From contig JBAKBP010006615.1 in the NCBI GenBank assembly GCA_037953745.1, forward strand, positions 1 through 64,000: 64,000 nucleotides of DNA. The letters run 5' to 3'. Under the pieces are notes generated by a model. That model ran no database searches and was not told where the DNA came from. It saw only the letters and a list, made by a program, of their open reading frames with translations. This stretch comes from Lithodes maja. Taxonomy: Eukaryota; Arthropoda; Malacostraca; Decapoda; Lithodidae. Positions 22,026-32,988 of the stretch are shown piece by piece (the stretch's first letter is position 1; each line of letters starts with the position of its first letter). Made by a program: the position numbers and the translations under genes.

Positions 22026-22900
22026 ACAGACGCGTCAGGTACACTGGGGTGGGGGTATCAGTCGAACCTGGACCATCAAGGTCAGGGTCTATGGTCCAGG
22101 TACAAAGACCTTCACATAAATGCCAAAGAGTTACTAATCCCCCTCTTCTTCTTAAAGGAGCACGGCTCAACTTTAGCGGGAAAATCAATAGCCTTCAGGA
22201 TGGACAATCGGAATGTAGTCTCATGCATTCAGAAGCAAGGGTCAGTGAGATCTCGAGTGTTACAAAGATTGTCGGAAAAGATCTATCTGCTAGCCAGGAA
22301 GCTAGAGATTTATCTTCATGCAACATATCTCCCCGGTGTAGCCAACGTTTGGGCAGACGCTCTGTCTCGGCGACAGAGCACCCTAGTAGAATGGTCTCTA
22401 AAGCAAAACATCTTTCAACAGATGATTGCCGAGCCATACCATCCACAAGTGGACTTGTTCGCGTCAGAGACAACTCACAAGTTACCTTAGTTCCTCACAC
22501 GCCGGAGTCAGACCCTGGCGGGAGGGCCAGACGCATTTCTGGTGGACTGCAACAAATGGAACTCCATTTATCTGTTTCCGCCTCCAGACGCATCCTTAAT
22601 GTGCAGAGTAGTTCACAAACTACGCGATTATCGAGGCATGGTCTCGATGATTGCGCCGCTGTGGCCGGCCCAAATGTGGTACAACCAGTTGAAGACGTGG
22701 TGCGAGAACCCGGTGTCACTCCCGATCTCGTATTTCCACTTAGACACAATTGGAAACCTCAAGACCTCGCTCACTTTTGCCTTGTGGACATTCAGAAGGC
22801 TAAATGGCTAAACCATTTTGGGGAGAGCGTGACTCATAAGTTGATTAATCAGTATACTCAAGCAACCCAAAGAACCAATCACATTGGAAGGCATTTACTA
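22026..22900 (+). pseudogene. RNase H and methyltransferase-like region of DIRS C
   Basis: Resumes the frame broken at 4011: TDASGTLGWGYQSN, HINAKELLIPLFF, SIAFRMDNRN and GVANVWADALSRRQST, so the RNase H acidic residues remain. It continues through HPQVDLFASETTHKLP (CAA where A has a stop). A frameshift near 22490-22540 follows, and LFPPPDASLMCRVVHKLRDY and IAPLWPAQMWYNQL continue to about 22811. The YR frame is open in parallel across this block (21965-22954). Confidence 0.88.
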
Positions 22901-23138
22901 CCTGGATCTCAGAAACTGACGAACAACAGTCCTTATAATGGCTCTTCTGTTTAAATATTTGGACTATCTTTTCGAAAGTAGATCTTTGTCAGTTGTCACA
23001 TTAAGGAATCACCTCACGGCTATTAGGTGGCCATTTTTTTATTTAACTAGTCTTTCTATATCTGAGGCGGAGGAGAAGGGGTTCATGCGTGCATGCTTCC
23101 GGCTTCGTCCCCCACTGCGCCAACTCATGCCCACCTGG

Positions 23139-24715
23139 AGCGCGTTCAGTCTACCCAAACACGCAAACGGGATAGCTCTACTGAACGTGATCGCCTCTGA
23201 TTCGACGAATCACGTTTGTGATTGTTTGCAATCAGACGGCGATCACGCTAACACTCCCTGGAGGTGACTAGCGAAGCTATCATAACAGTAGGCCTAAATC
23301 TCTCCTCTACATTATATTATCATAATTAAGCTTAATTAGCCTACCTCCATGTTATTTATGTGTCGCTATCTCAATTATAAGGTGGCACACCTATAAAAAT
23401 CATAGTTATCATGACCATTTTGCTATATATAACATAAAACAAGCAGCTTGGAGCGCAAGTCTCACAGCTACTTCGTCAGGCCTTCAGTGCGGTAAGCGTA
23501 GCCTAGTTGGTAACGACTTCGCTTTTAAATCCATAAGCCTACTCGCAAGGGTTCGAGGCTCGATGAGCTAATGTTTGTTTTTGTTTTTGCAGTTATTATT
23601 TAATTTGTATCGTTATATATTGGTAATGTTACTATGCCAATGATGTATTGTAATGGGTTATAACTTGCTGTACAGGTTTTTGAGCGTTTGTCTATATTAT
23701 TGATTGATTATTATGTTTTTTATGCGGTTTGTATTTCATTGTTATAGTTATATATCGGTAATGTTACAGTTGTTACTATGCCAATTGAATGATAGCCTAT
23801 ATTTTAACGGGTTATAGCCTAGCTTGCTGTACAGGTTTCTCGGCGCTTGTCTATTATTGATCGATTACTCTATTTACATTTCTTAAAAACAATTTCTGAG
23901 GCATAATTGCATCGAAGTATGATAGGTCAGTTAAGCTATGTTTAGTAAGGTAGCCTATCCACGCTATAGTTAAATATGCAAGGTAATCTAATGGTTAAAA
24001 AATAATATTTATGAACCTTCCATAAATATAGGCTTGCAAATAGCCTATATACACATAGATCGTCAGGAAAAGAAAGTATACCTATACATACATTGCCAGG
24101 AAGAGATAATATAGCCTATATAGGCTACTATTTAATTCAGCCTGGCTACATAGCTAATATATATAAACTATAGGCCTATAGTTTAGCATATTCATAGTCC
24201 TACATCGCCAGGAAAAGAACATCTACTTTTTATTTCCTCAATAGACTAACGGAGAATTGTTTGAAAATTACACGGGGAAGAAAGAGCTACCTTTGCCAGA
24301 TAAGGACCGTAATAACTTTGTCAACATTTCTTAATAAGATTATAAGATATAATAGCCTGATGGTAGCCTAGCCTACTGTCTGTCTTGAGCTTGAACAAGG
24401 CTGCTGACTGTAGCTGACAGTGTGACTACCTTAGCCAATAGTCTATATTGATGGATAATAATATCCCATATTAAAATGTATTGATTTGACAAAACCATTT
24501 GACTTTGATTGAAATTAATAGACCGAAGAAGCACTGTAACAGGCCTAAAACCTTTGCAGACATCGCCAACAAGATTTGAATTTCGTGCTCATAGCCACTG
24601 ACCAATCAGCGACGAGAATCAATGTTTGGCTATCAATGTCGTTCAGTCTGCGCGATCATAAACAGGATTGCTCAAACAGAAACAGGATTGCCTGATAGGG
24701 TAGACTGAACGCACT
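23139..24715. mobile_element. 1.58-kb non-autonomous TIR element in the YR gene of C
   Basis: Bounded by 18-bp terminal inverted repeats (left AGCGCGTTCAGTCTACCC, right its complement with one mismatch) and flanked by CCTGG at 23134-23138 and 24716-24720. Removing it with one CCTGG restores the YR reading PTWSLD. It is AT-rich with no ORF, has a hairpin at 23187-23245 (GTGATCGCC arms) and contains a tRNA-like block. A 5-bp duplication would suit Transib-like elements, but the ends do not match, so the superfamily is unassigned. Confidence 0.82.
23492..23568 (+). other. tRNA-like sequence with A and B boxes
   Basis: A perfect A-box consensus, TAGCCTAGTTGG (23499-23510), is followed 39 bp later by a B-box-like GGTTCGAGGCT (23550-23560), with an anticodon-loop-like CTTTTAAAT between. 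Stem pairing is imperfect, so a tRNA-derived SINE head or tRNA fossil is more likely than a functional gene. It lies inside the 1.58-kb TIR element. Confidence 0.5.
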
Positions 24716-25590
24716 CCTGGTCTCTTGATCTAGTCCTCACTTTACTTCACTCTCCTAGGTATTGTCACAATCCTCCATTTGAGTTAAAGTTAAAGAAGGC
24801 TGTTTTTCTTATGGCCCTGGCCACGGGTAATAGGGTATCTGAGTTGGCAGCGATGAGTTCTGACCCATCTTGCCTTAGGTTCTCCCGGCGTAATATGAGT
24901 GTGCATATAGCACCTACACCTAACTTTGTGGCAAAGAATGAGCATGCTGATCATATCTTTACTGAATTTGAGGTACCAGCTCTTAAACACGGCGATAGAC
25001 ACCACCTTTTATGTCCGGTGAAATCGTTGATATTACTTACTTACAGTACTTACTTGAGTTTACTTGAGTTGTTTCGGCCTCCTCAGCGGCCTCGGCGAGA
25101 GTTGCTCCCCCCGAGTAGGTTTGCTGCAGAATTTTCGACCGACACAGGCCGGATCCCTCTGGGTTTCACGAGTAGGTACGCACTTACAGAAGTGTCGGTT
25201 AGTAGCTTTGTTGGTAGAAGTCATACGTGAGAGTAATCCGGGTGTTCTTGGTCGAGCACATGATATTCGTAAATAGGCAGCTTCGCTCCGATTTTTGAAG
25301 AACTATTCTCTAGATGACATTCAGCGGACCAACTTATGGTCTTCTAATCATACCTTCCTTACGCGGTACCTATCCGTGAACCTCACAAAGCCAAACTTGC
25401 AATGTATAGCTCTAAGGCAGAAAGTCTAGTTTTAAGCTATTGAAAGAGGGGAGGGGGGGGGGGGGAAGCGTTTCAGCCGAGGCCTCCTGTCTGCCCTCTA
25501 AGATTATACATATATGTGTAATGTTAAGGTTTCATGTAATACCTAATTCCTAAGATTAACCAGTCTAGTCAGGAGCAATTTTATTTTTAA

Positions 25591-26014
25591 CCCTTAAAGA
25601 GCGGCGCTCGACTTAAGTCGTGCACCAATTTGCAGTAAGTTAGGAGCATTATATTAAGGCTTTTAAAGGGTTAAAATCGAGTGCAAATGGCCGGGAGCGC
25701 AGCAGGCCACACGTCCGACACCCAGGGCTTACCGCCACCCACTGACTCACGCTCCCTCTGTTCTCGAGAGGACGGCAGTGTTACCATTAGTGAGAGTAGT
25801 GGGAAAAAATATGCCGCTATACGCTAAACTCCCATGTTGGTGGCACCACTGCATGAGAACCACGAGTGCTACGTAGCTCGTTCTGGTCTCATTTTGAAGC
25901 TTTTGGCGCCTAGTTTTTTGCTGAATACATTTATTTTCATGCAGATACTTGATTGATCATTCAGGAGGGCCTGAATATGCCCAAAATAGCCCAAAACACC
26001 CCGCTAGACAAGGG
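25591..26014. mobile_element. piggyBac-type MITE
   Basis: A 424-bp segment starts CCCTTAAAGAGCGG and ends CCGCTAGACAAGGG, with TTAA on both sides (25587-25590 and 26015-26018). TTAA duplication with CCC/GGG ends is the piggyBac signature. No ORF. It lies in the 3' non-coding part of DIRS C. Confidence 0.65.
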
Positions 26015-26018
26015 TTAA

Positions 26019-27011
26019 GTACATAGGCTACTATTTTTGTAATAGAGTACCAAATGGAGTACTTGTTATTTTGTTTAGAATAATCAGAAGTAAATGAATG
26101 CTGTACCTTTATTTTATGATGAAATAATGTACATAATTATATGTTATCATATTCCATATGCATAGTCTATGTGTGCTGTGACCTACTGTTCTATAAAACG
26201 TAAGGGATACAGCACCTCAGGTATTACTTTAAGAACGCTACCTGTACCTCCTTTATATTTTTTTATTAAACTGGGTCTGAATTTTGTATTTCTGCCAACC
26301 TTAGTAGTTTATTAATGGTTTTGATATTATTGATGAATGTCCCCCTCCAGACTTGTGACATCAGGCACATCGTTAACCCGGCAAGCGCGATAGGCCTCAC
26401 GGAAGGCTTACCATAGGGAACGCGATAGGCCTCACGGAAGCAAGACCATAAAAAAGCCTTCCAAAACATCCCAGAGGCTATCAAAACAAAGGAATTTGTC
26501 TCTAGGTGAGATAATTCCCCTCTAGTACTCATCCATGTGTTTCTCACCCCCCCCCCCCTCCCCTCCTTCCCCACCTTATTCCCCCCTCCTCAATTATCAC
26601 CTATTTTTCCTCTTATTTTCATCATTTATCGGTTATTTTTCTCTCCCGTGATAATGTAGCACAAGTGGGTTGCATAAAAGATCGTTATGTAACACCCACA
26701 AGTCACCCAGACACTGCCCCGCTCGCCTCAGTTGACTCACAGACAGCGAGAGGGGAGGGTTGCCTGTGGCTCTCTCTCGCCTGAGATTATGACCGGGTGG
26801 CCAATATCTTTGTTTTTCACCACCCAAATACTTTTCCAACTTATTTTAGCACTCTTGAAGGTTCATATATACATCATATATGTAAAATAAAAGCATACCG
26901 AAAACAAATAATGCTCTATATTGTAAATATAACGAATTCTGTCAGAATCCAAGGCTAGAAATGCACAAATAACTACCCTAGCCCCTAGGTCTATTTCACG
27001 TTTAACAGGTT
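26019..27011 (+). other. Non-coding 3' region of DIRS C
   Basis: No gene seen. A C-rich block (26548-26590, CCCCTCCTTCCCC) and following sequence resemble the 3' regions of A near 4940-5250. A short duplication with GCGATAGGCCTCACGGAAG occurs at 26387 and 26421. Confidence 0.5.
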
Positions 27012-27157
27012 AATGATGGAGGGGCCACTAATAAATTATAGGTTTGAGTCCCGAAGGGAAGAAGGAAAATCTAATACATTGGGGTTTGTAATTGATGATT
27101 GATGTTAAGAACGAGGTGTTATACTTATTTAGTAGTGGCCCCGGAATCATTGACGAT
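27012..27157 (+). other. Internal complementary region of DIRS C
   Basis: Reads AATGATGGAGGGGCCACTAA, the complement of a 5' end, joined to ATAGGTTTGAGTCCCGAAGG, the complement of C's 3' end at 27573. About 50 bp of extra sequence near 27078-27126 interrupts the second half. The end motif of this subfamily (GTCCCGAAGGG) differs from A and B. Confidence 0.8.
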
Positions 27158-27199
27158 TCTGGCCCTCCCTCCATCCCCTTCCCATTCATCTGTTGTATC

Positions 27200-27573
27200 G
27201 CTAAGAAAGTCTTGATATATCAGTGAAGGACAATGCAGCCCAGATAAGAGCTGGGGGATGCGCAGAATGACAGAAGACGCATGAGAAGCGCAACCTGCTA
27301 GATCACGTTTACATATTTATTTAATTATTTTACTTATTTTTTACTGTTTTTTCCAGTTTCATCATTATATGGACGAGTCCGTGAGTGTTTTTTTTAGCGT
27401 TCGCTCACGAAGATTTGGCAATCTTGATATTTTACTCTCCTAGGCGGGTCGTTTGAACGGCGAGCCCAGAGTTCAAAGATTGGCCATAACTGTTGTAAGG
27501 CACATCGTCAATGATTCATGAGCCACTACTAAATGTTAGGTTTTCCTTCTTCCCTTCGGGACTCAAACCTATA
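27200..27573. repeat. 3' inverted terminal repeat of DIRS C
   Basis: Ends CTTCGGGACTCAAACCTAT. Its partner lies upstream of the window. The outer 60 bp are confirmed by the ICR at 27012-27157; the inner limit is approximate. Confidence 0.7.
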
Positions 27574-27680
27574 TTCTAGGAGCATTTTGAAGGCATTTGC
27601 AAAGTCATACTGTATTGAGGTAATTAAAGCAATATACAATTACATATATATATATATATATACATATACTGTATACAGTA

Positions 27681-28048
27681 GTGGAGTAAGGGGTCGGGCG
27701 CAAGTTCGACTAGATAATAGTCCATGAGGCGCCTGGCCCGGGGGGACGATTAATATGAAGGGTGTGCCTGGAAGTGTGGTGGGAGGGCTTGTGGCTTTGG
27801 CTCCGCTGCATGTCTGCCTGCCGAGATCGGAACCTCTCCGGGTGGTCAGGGGCCGGGGGAGTGCTGGAGCGACCTTGGTAACCCTGGTCTCTGGGTCTTC
27901 TCCTGGGTGACCTGGATGTGTGTGAGTTTGTGTTTTTTATCTGTGTTTATTTTTTGTTTTATGTTGTTTTTGTGTTTTCCCTGTTCTTGCTCTGTCTTGA
28001 GTCGGCTACCCCCAAAATGGGGATTGGGCCTGAGCATATAGATAGATA
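27681..28048 (+). mobile_element. LINE 3' end with (GATA)n tail and target-site duplication
   Basis: Same 3' UTR as 1817-2208 but on +, flanked by the perfect 10-bp duplication GTATACAGTA (27671-27680 and 28049-28058). It is truncated within the 3' UTR and has no coding sequence. It ends with the hairpin CCCCAAAATGGGG and GATAGATA. Confidence 0.88.
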
Positions 28049-28058
28049 GTATACAGTA

Positions 28059-28860
28059 ATTATATAGTATAAGGTTAGGCTCGGTTAATTATGTTTTGTG
28101 TTAGGTTAATTATGCCTATCTTGAATTTGGTTTGTAGCTTGAATTTCTTTTAATTCATACTCCTGTTCAAACATCTGACACCCATTTTTAGATAACTTTG
28201 TACCATATTACCAGGTAAAATATACAAGTCAAGCTCATTAATAATTTTAATCAATTTCTAATCAATTGCACTACATCTATAAGAAAATTACAACTGCACC
28301 TTCCTTGCTTTCACTGATGCAAATTGGTCTATGATTTTTTACAGTTTCTTACAGTAGATCATCTGGAAAAAAGTCAAACTATGCCTGTGTATCCAGCTCA
28401 GTACCAGTACTTGCACTGCTGCAGATCTTCACGGTGTTGGTGGCGGCGGCAGCAGACGCAAAATGTTTACTATTCTGTATTTTCGCTTTATAATCAAACT
28501 TCAACTCTTGTCTTCCCCATGTTTTATCAAGATTATTTTCAAACTTCTTTACCGAGTCGGAATCGACCACATATTGCTTAATGTTAAAAGAATTTAGCCT
28601 AAGCAATTATCTAAAGAAATATAGGTAAAACCACTTTCCTTCTTCATGAAGAAACGCTTCAAGATTTTACACAATGCTCTGAAATATGGAAAATTACACT
28701 CTAAACCTCGTCTAAACTTTTAGGCGAGGCTATATTTACTTTTTTTTTAGCCTAAGCATTTGTGGAAAGAAATGAATGTAAAACCGTCAAAATCCAAAAG
28801 AATCACAACTAAAACTATTGGAAAACTGATTAGCTGCCCAAATCAGGGCAAAGAGTATAA
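28059..28860. other. Unassigned AT-rich sequence
   Basis: No gene, exon or element was recognised. Short frames only. A GGCGGCGGCAG cluster at 28441-28452 is the only compositional feature. Confidence 0.4.
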
Positions 28861-29160
28861 ATTTGTTAGTAGTCTTGGCAAATCCAACATCAAGGCTATT
28901 AACCTAATTGCAATGACGACTTGTCTATTTTGACTGCTATATCGTCATTCCAACCGCGGTTAAAAAGAAAACGTCTAGAGTCTACTCCTTATCTTGCTCT
29001 AGGAGACGTTGTACATTAACTAAAACTACCACCGAAGGTGAAAAAAGCATAGAAGAGAAGAAAAAGGGGTTTACCTTAGTTACCGCTTAAGGCCCATCCC
29101 GTGTTCCGTCATGTGCAGATCCCTGTCGAACGTGCGCATGAGCGACCCTCTCTTGTTATC
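28861..29160. repeat. 3' inverted terminal repeat of D, with 5'-type tip
   Basis: 300 bp complementary to 36496-36795, sharing the D-specific GATCCCTGTCG. Its outer tip, ATTTGTTAGTAGTCTTGG, resembles the 5' tip of E. The 48-bp 3' extension predicted by D's own ICR and present in E is missing. Confidence 0.85.
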
Positions 29161-29223
29161 ACATCTCACGTCAGCAGAAGAACGCGGATGGGCAGGGGTC
29201 CGGCGTGAGGGAGGGTATTATGT

Positions 29224-29337
29224 ACGGTGGATTTTCCAAGACTACTACCAAATAGTAGGTTTTCCTATTTGGTAGGTTGGGAGGTACGTCAAACCACCCA
29301 ATTTGGTAGTAGTCTTGGCAAATCCAACGTCAAGGCT
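29224..29337 (-). other. Internal complementary region of D
   Basis: On + it reads GGATTTTCCAAGACTACTAC, then a GTAGGTTTTCCTATTTGG block and GGGAGGTACGTCAAACC, joined to ATTTGGTAGTAGTCTTGG. This equals a 3'-type end joined to the complement of D's 5' end (36759-36795). Same design as 59701-59813 in E. Confidence 0.85.
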
Positions 29338-29501
29338 GCATAACAAATAGGAGGAGGACATCCAAGCCCAACCTACCAAAAAAACCAATGCATAAAACAA
29401 AATTATGAACGACAAAGACACAATTTAAACAAGAGAGTCTAAGAAAAGAGTGAAAAACTGAGGAGTAGGTAAAAAGAACAGTTTTAACACATGCCCGTCA
29501 T

Positions 29502-30945
29502 TCATAGTAATGCAAAAACATAGACTTGTCTGAAACCAAAAAGGTACTGTACCCAAAATCCCTTTTCTTCAAAAAACAACAAAAACACTGAACACAAGAA
29601 CAAAACACAATTTTCAATGTGGCAAAAACACTTATGTACTGGAACAATACATAATCCCAAACTTGCAATCCAGTGTTGCAAACCCGTACACCCCCCCCCC
29701 CCTTTGTCACAGAAAACAAAGGAAAAGAACGAGGGACAAGGGGGGAAGACCAGGGATCTTCGCCAGAGCACCAGGAAACACGACCCCCGAGAGCAATCAC
29801 CGGCTGAGGGGGTCGAACACTGGACACGGAGAGGTAGGAGGAGATGAAGGAAGTGATAGAAGACCCACAAAACCGCTGAGGCGATGGCAGGTAAGGATCG
29901 ACGTGGCAGGAACCGGAAGGAGGCAGCAAAGGATCTGACATCGTGCGCAGAACCCCTACAAACAGGGTGACGGGCACGAACGGTCCGACAAACGCGGCGG
30001 CCCATCTGCACCCGCGAGAGCCTCCCACCTGGCCGAGGAGACACCCAAACAGCAGTACCCGAAGGCGGCGCCACAGACGCAACAGAGGAGTGCAAGGCTG
30101 ACACCGGGCACAACACATGGCAAGGATGCCCACGCCGGAAAGCCTGGACGGCGAAAGGCCGGAAAGCGGGGGCCGCCCTCCCAAGCGTGGTAACAAAAGG
30201 AGGGGAGGAGGCGAACGAGACGCCACGCAAGGACGGGGAGAATCGCACGCAGTCCCGGGGCCGGGACAATGCCGCTAGTGCAGACACCCGAACCCCAGTG
30301 GCCAGAGCGACAAGGAAGAGCGGACGCCCGAGCAACGGAACCGGCGTAGCGGCCCTAGTAGACGTGGGTGAAGCCAGAAGGACCAGAGCCCGCCCCAGAT
30401 CCCACTGCGGAGGGACCTGGCGCGGAGGAGGTCGATCCCGGAAGGCAGCCGTCAGGAAGGAATCCAGCTCCTGTTGCGGCCGACAAGTGGGTACGTATAG
30501 CGTCGACTTGAAAGTGACGGGTACGGAAGAGGTGAAACAAGGAGCGTAGGACGAGGGAAGGAGAGCCAACTGGCAGGCGAGTGGCCTGTAGCCACCTAGT
30601 AAAAGACCTCCAGCGGGACCCGGAAGGCCCCCAAGGAGAAGACGGCCAGGAACGCAGCAGGAAGTCAGTCAGGGCCCGGCCGGGGACCGGGAGCCACCGT
30701 GCCACATGAACAAGCACGATGCGAAGGCCAACGAGGGCCGCAGGTCCCCAACCGAGCCCAAGTGGAAGCCGGAGACAGGTAGAGGGACCGGACTCGGGCA
30801 CCACCGTGGCAACAGGGCGGACCAAGCCCGTGCCGGCCACAGAGGCGCGAGGAGCCAGACGCAGCCGTGGTACAGCCGCAGCCTCGCGAGGACTGGGCAC
30901 ATCAACAGTGCGTCTGGTGGCGGAAAGATGTATAGCGACCGCCAC
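29502..30945 (-). pseudogene. Tyrosine recombinase region of D
   Basis: The N-terminal domain (SRWRSFTRWLQATRL, LFHLFRTRHFQVDAI) lies in the frame 30355-30945. The catalytic part is in 29502-30569: ATGVRVSALAALSRP with Arg and SAHDVRSFAASFRF with H-x-x-R. The Tyr-bearing FLTRYLSV of A aligns with FLHLLLPL, so the nucleophile seems lost unless the nearby F-Y-H Tyr replaces it. A 29-codon or longer tail runs through a 12-base G run. The open frames are partly a by-product of the lack of adenine in the sense strand. Confidence 0.7.
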
Positions 30946-32988
30946 CTGTACCAGGCTACCATGAAAGCGGCCGGACCCCCCCCGGAGCGCGAGGCCGGAG
31001 GGAGAGGTCCAAAGGCAACTGGCGCGGCACCCCCGATGCGAAGAACAAGGCGACCTCCGGAAAACCTCAGGAAGCCGCGAGGTCGGCGAACACAGTCCGT
31101 TTCAACGCCCATTCAACAAGAACGCCCGGCCCTCTCGACAGGGCGGCCGCCCACAGGGTGGCAGGCCCGGGCAGGGAGGAGGCATGCAAGGAGAAGGGGT
31201 GTCGGGCCGCGAGGAAGAACAACTCCACCGAGACCCCCAATAGAGTCAACGACCTGGAGGACCCCCGCAGAAGGAAACTGGGGACAGCTCGTCTGAGTGT
31301 CTAACCCGAAGGCCACCGACTTACCCCGAAGGGCCAGCGCGTGGACCCGCAGGAAGAACAGAGGAACCAACAGTCCGAGGGCATAGACGGGTAAGTGGAG
31401 GGAGACCCACCCATCTGCCGGGAAGTGGACGTCCCAGGTTCGATCGGGAACCTCACCCAACGGCTGTATCTGTGGCTACCCAGACCGTCGGCGGGGGGGG
31501 CGGACCAGGGCACAGCCGCAGAGAGCGAGCCCTGAGCAACCCAGCAACCGAAGCGTCTGCGAACGGTACGCAGGAGCGGCAGGAGCCGATCCATAGGGGC
31601 AACGGAAACACCGCGGGGCCCATGAGGAGGAGGCGGATGAGCCAGAGGCTCCCTAAGGGAAGGGGCAGAGCGGCCCAAAGCAGCGAACCCACGAACGAGT
31701 CCCAGAGCCACCCCAGGAGGGAGACCGAGTGCAACACGGCGAAGACCTTCCACCGAAGGTGCACCGCGGCCGGCAGACCCCGGGTCACCGTAGCGCCGGA
31801 CAAAACCCATGCGAGACCGACCCATGGCACGACACGCGACGGGGTCAAGCGTGACTCGGGAACATCAAAGGGGAACCCTAACCGTGCGACGTTGCGAACG
31901 ACTGTGAGGGCGTCGCCAATGCACAGTCCTAGGGCTTCGGAAACTACCAACCAATCGGCCAAGGAAAACAGGATCCGGAGCCCGCTCCTGAGGAGAGGAC
32001 CCAGAGCCTGCCCCACATGTGCGGAGAAGATCCGCGGTGCGATGTGGAGACCGAAGGGAAGGCCGGCGAACAGGAACACACGATCGGAAGTCCGAACGGC
32101 CAAGAATCGCTGGAAGCGAGGATGGAGAGGAACGAGCCAAGACGCATCCTGGAGGGCCAGCGACACAACCCACGACATAGGGCACAGGGCCAGGCGTACC
32201 AGGGGTACCGGCAGCATCCGAAACCGTGTGTGCACGACGCGCCCGTTGAGGGCCGACAGAACCACCAACGGTCGCATCGCATCGCAGTTCGTCGACGGGA
32301 CCAGAAAGACACGGGAGAGGAAAACCGGGCGACCGGCGGTCAACTCCCTCGACGCTACCCAGCTCGGGCATGGAAGTGAGCACGTGGGCCACCTCCGAAG
32401 AGATGGGCCGTCGTCGGTGACAAGAGCGGAAAGGGGGTCGAGACGTCCACCACCAGGTGAGACCCCACCGCGCAACCCGCCGCCCCCAACGTCCCTCGCG
32501 GCAACCGAGGGGCGCAAGGGCGAAAACAACCCGAGGGAGCACCCGAGAGGAGGGGAGCAACCCGGTCGGCCAGGCGAGAAGGAGAACAAGGAGGCCGACC
32601 AGAGAACTACACATTGTGTTGACGCGGAGGTACCCCCGTTACGGGCCGTGCGGGCACGAGCGCCATGTTGACCTCTACCCCCCCCCCCCAACCTCGGCGA
32701 AAAGGGCGGGCCACCCCAACCCCAGGCCGGTGCGGGGCAGACCCCGTCGAAGGTCGGCCGGAAGTGGAAGGCCGGCCAGCCCCGACACGGCGGGGATGAA
32801 AGGGGCAAGAACAGAAGGGCGAGGCGGAACCGACGCACTGGCCTGCAACGTCCCAGTCCTGCGTCCGCGCAAGGCGGCAGCACTTGCAGCAGCACCCCGA
32901 AGAGGACCGGCAGAAGGACGGGACTGAGAAGACCCCGCGTGCGACACAGCGTGTCGGTGCGTGACGTAAGCAGGGACCGCAACGACAC
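30669..32988 (-). pseudogene. RT, RNase H and methyltransferase-like region of D
   Basis: RT frame 31453-32988: AMRPLVVLSALNGRV, SLALQDASWLVPLHPRF (motif A, first Asp of A's D-L-T-D changed), AGLPFGLHIAPRIFSA, and ILFSLADWLVV (motif C, Y-x-D-D changed to S-L-A-D). RNase H: PPTVWVATD, ALGLLVPLFF (Glu of KELLVP replaced), SVAFGLDTQT, and ATLWAAALSRG (Asp of WADALS replaced by Ala). The DIRS C-terminal region follows (YIFPPPDALLMCPVLARLRL, APLWPARAW) to 30669, after a frame change near 31113. Homology to A is clear, catalysis unlikely. Confidence 0.8.

Larger units (their letters stand above)
22720..25431 (+). pseudogene. Tyrosine recombinase of DIRS C, disrupted
   Basis: The N-terminal part runs from DLAHFCLVDIQKAKWL (about 22760) to RLRPPLRQLMPTWS (23138), with a frameshift near 22930. 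The 1577-bp TIR element then interrupts it. It resumes at 24721 with SLDLVLTLLHS and MALATGNRVSELAAM (catalytic Arg), and after further damage (a TTACTTACAGTAC duplication near 25035-25070) has RAHDIRK followed by TAG, then SSNHTFLTRYLSV and the stop at 25427-25429. The catalytic motifs are still legible. A 13-base G run begins 23 nt after the stop. Confidence 0.88.
1..27573 (+). mobile_element. DIRS-type retrotransposon C (outermost element, 5' end outside window)
   Basis: C is a tyrosine-recombinase retrotransposon. Its gag and RT parts lie at 1-4011, its RNase H, methyltransferase-like and YR parts resume at 22026, and its 3' ITR ends near 27573. The join is exact: the RNase H motif reads TGGATAGAT at 4003-4011 and continues ACAGACGCG at 22026, giving W-I-D-T-D-A, with element A between. 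The ICR at 27012-27157 joins the complements of its two ends, a DIRS hallmark. C is a pseudo-element with frameshifts, a TGA at a conserved Trp, a 31-bp minisatellite, a LINE, a TIR element and a MITE. It is diverged from A and B and probably belongs to a sister subfamily. Confidence 0.85.

Noticed and set aside
23492..23568. Functional tRNA-Lys gene
   Set aside because: A and B boxes are present but acceptor and anticodon stems pair poorly, and the sequence is inside a transposable element.
27368..27425. Hammerhead-ribozyme-like sequence GGACGAGTCCGTGAG with CTCACGAAG
   Set aside because: The stem-II-like pairing exists, but the core CTGATGA and GAAA positions do not match the consensus, and it lies in a DIRS ITR without such tradition.
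31472..32671. 399-codon + strand frame in D and the 442-codon minus frame at 55632-56960 in E
   Set aside because: They run antisense to the element genes in sequence poor in T on that strand, so stops are rare by chance. The proteins are low-complexity Arg/Pro/Gly-rich and have no recognisable domain.
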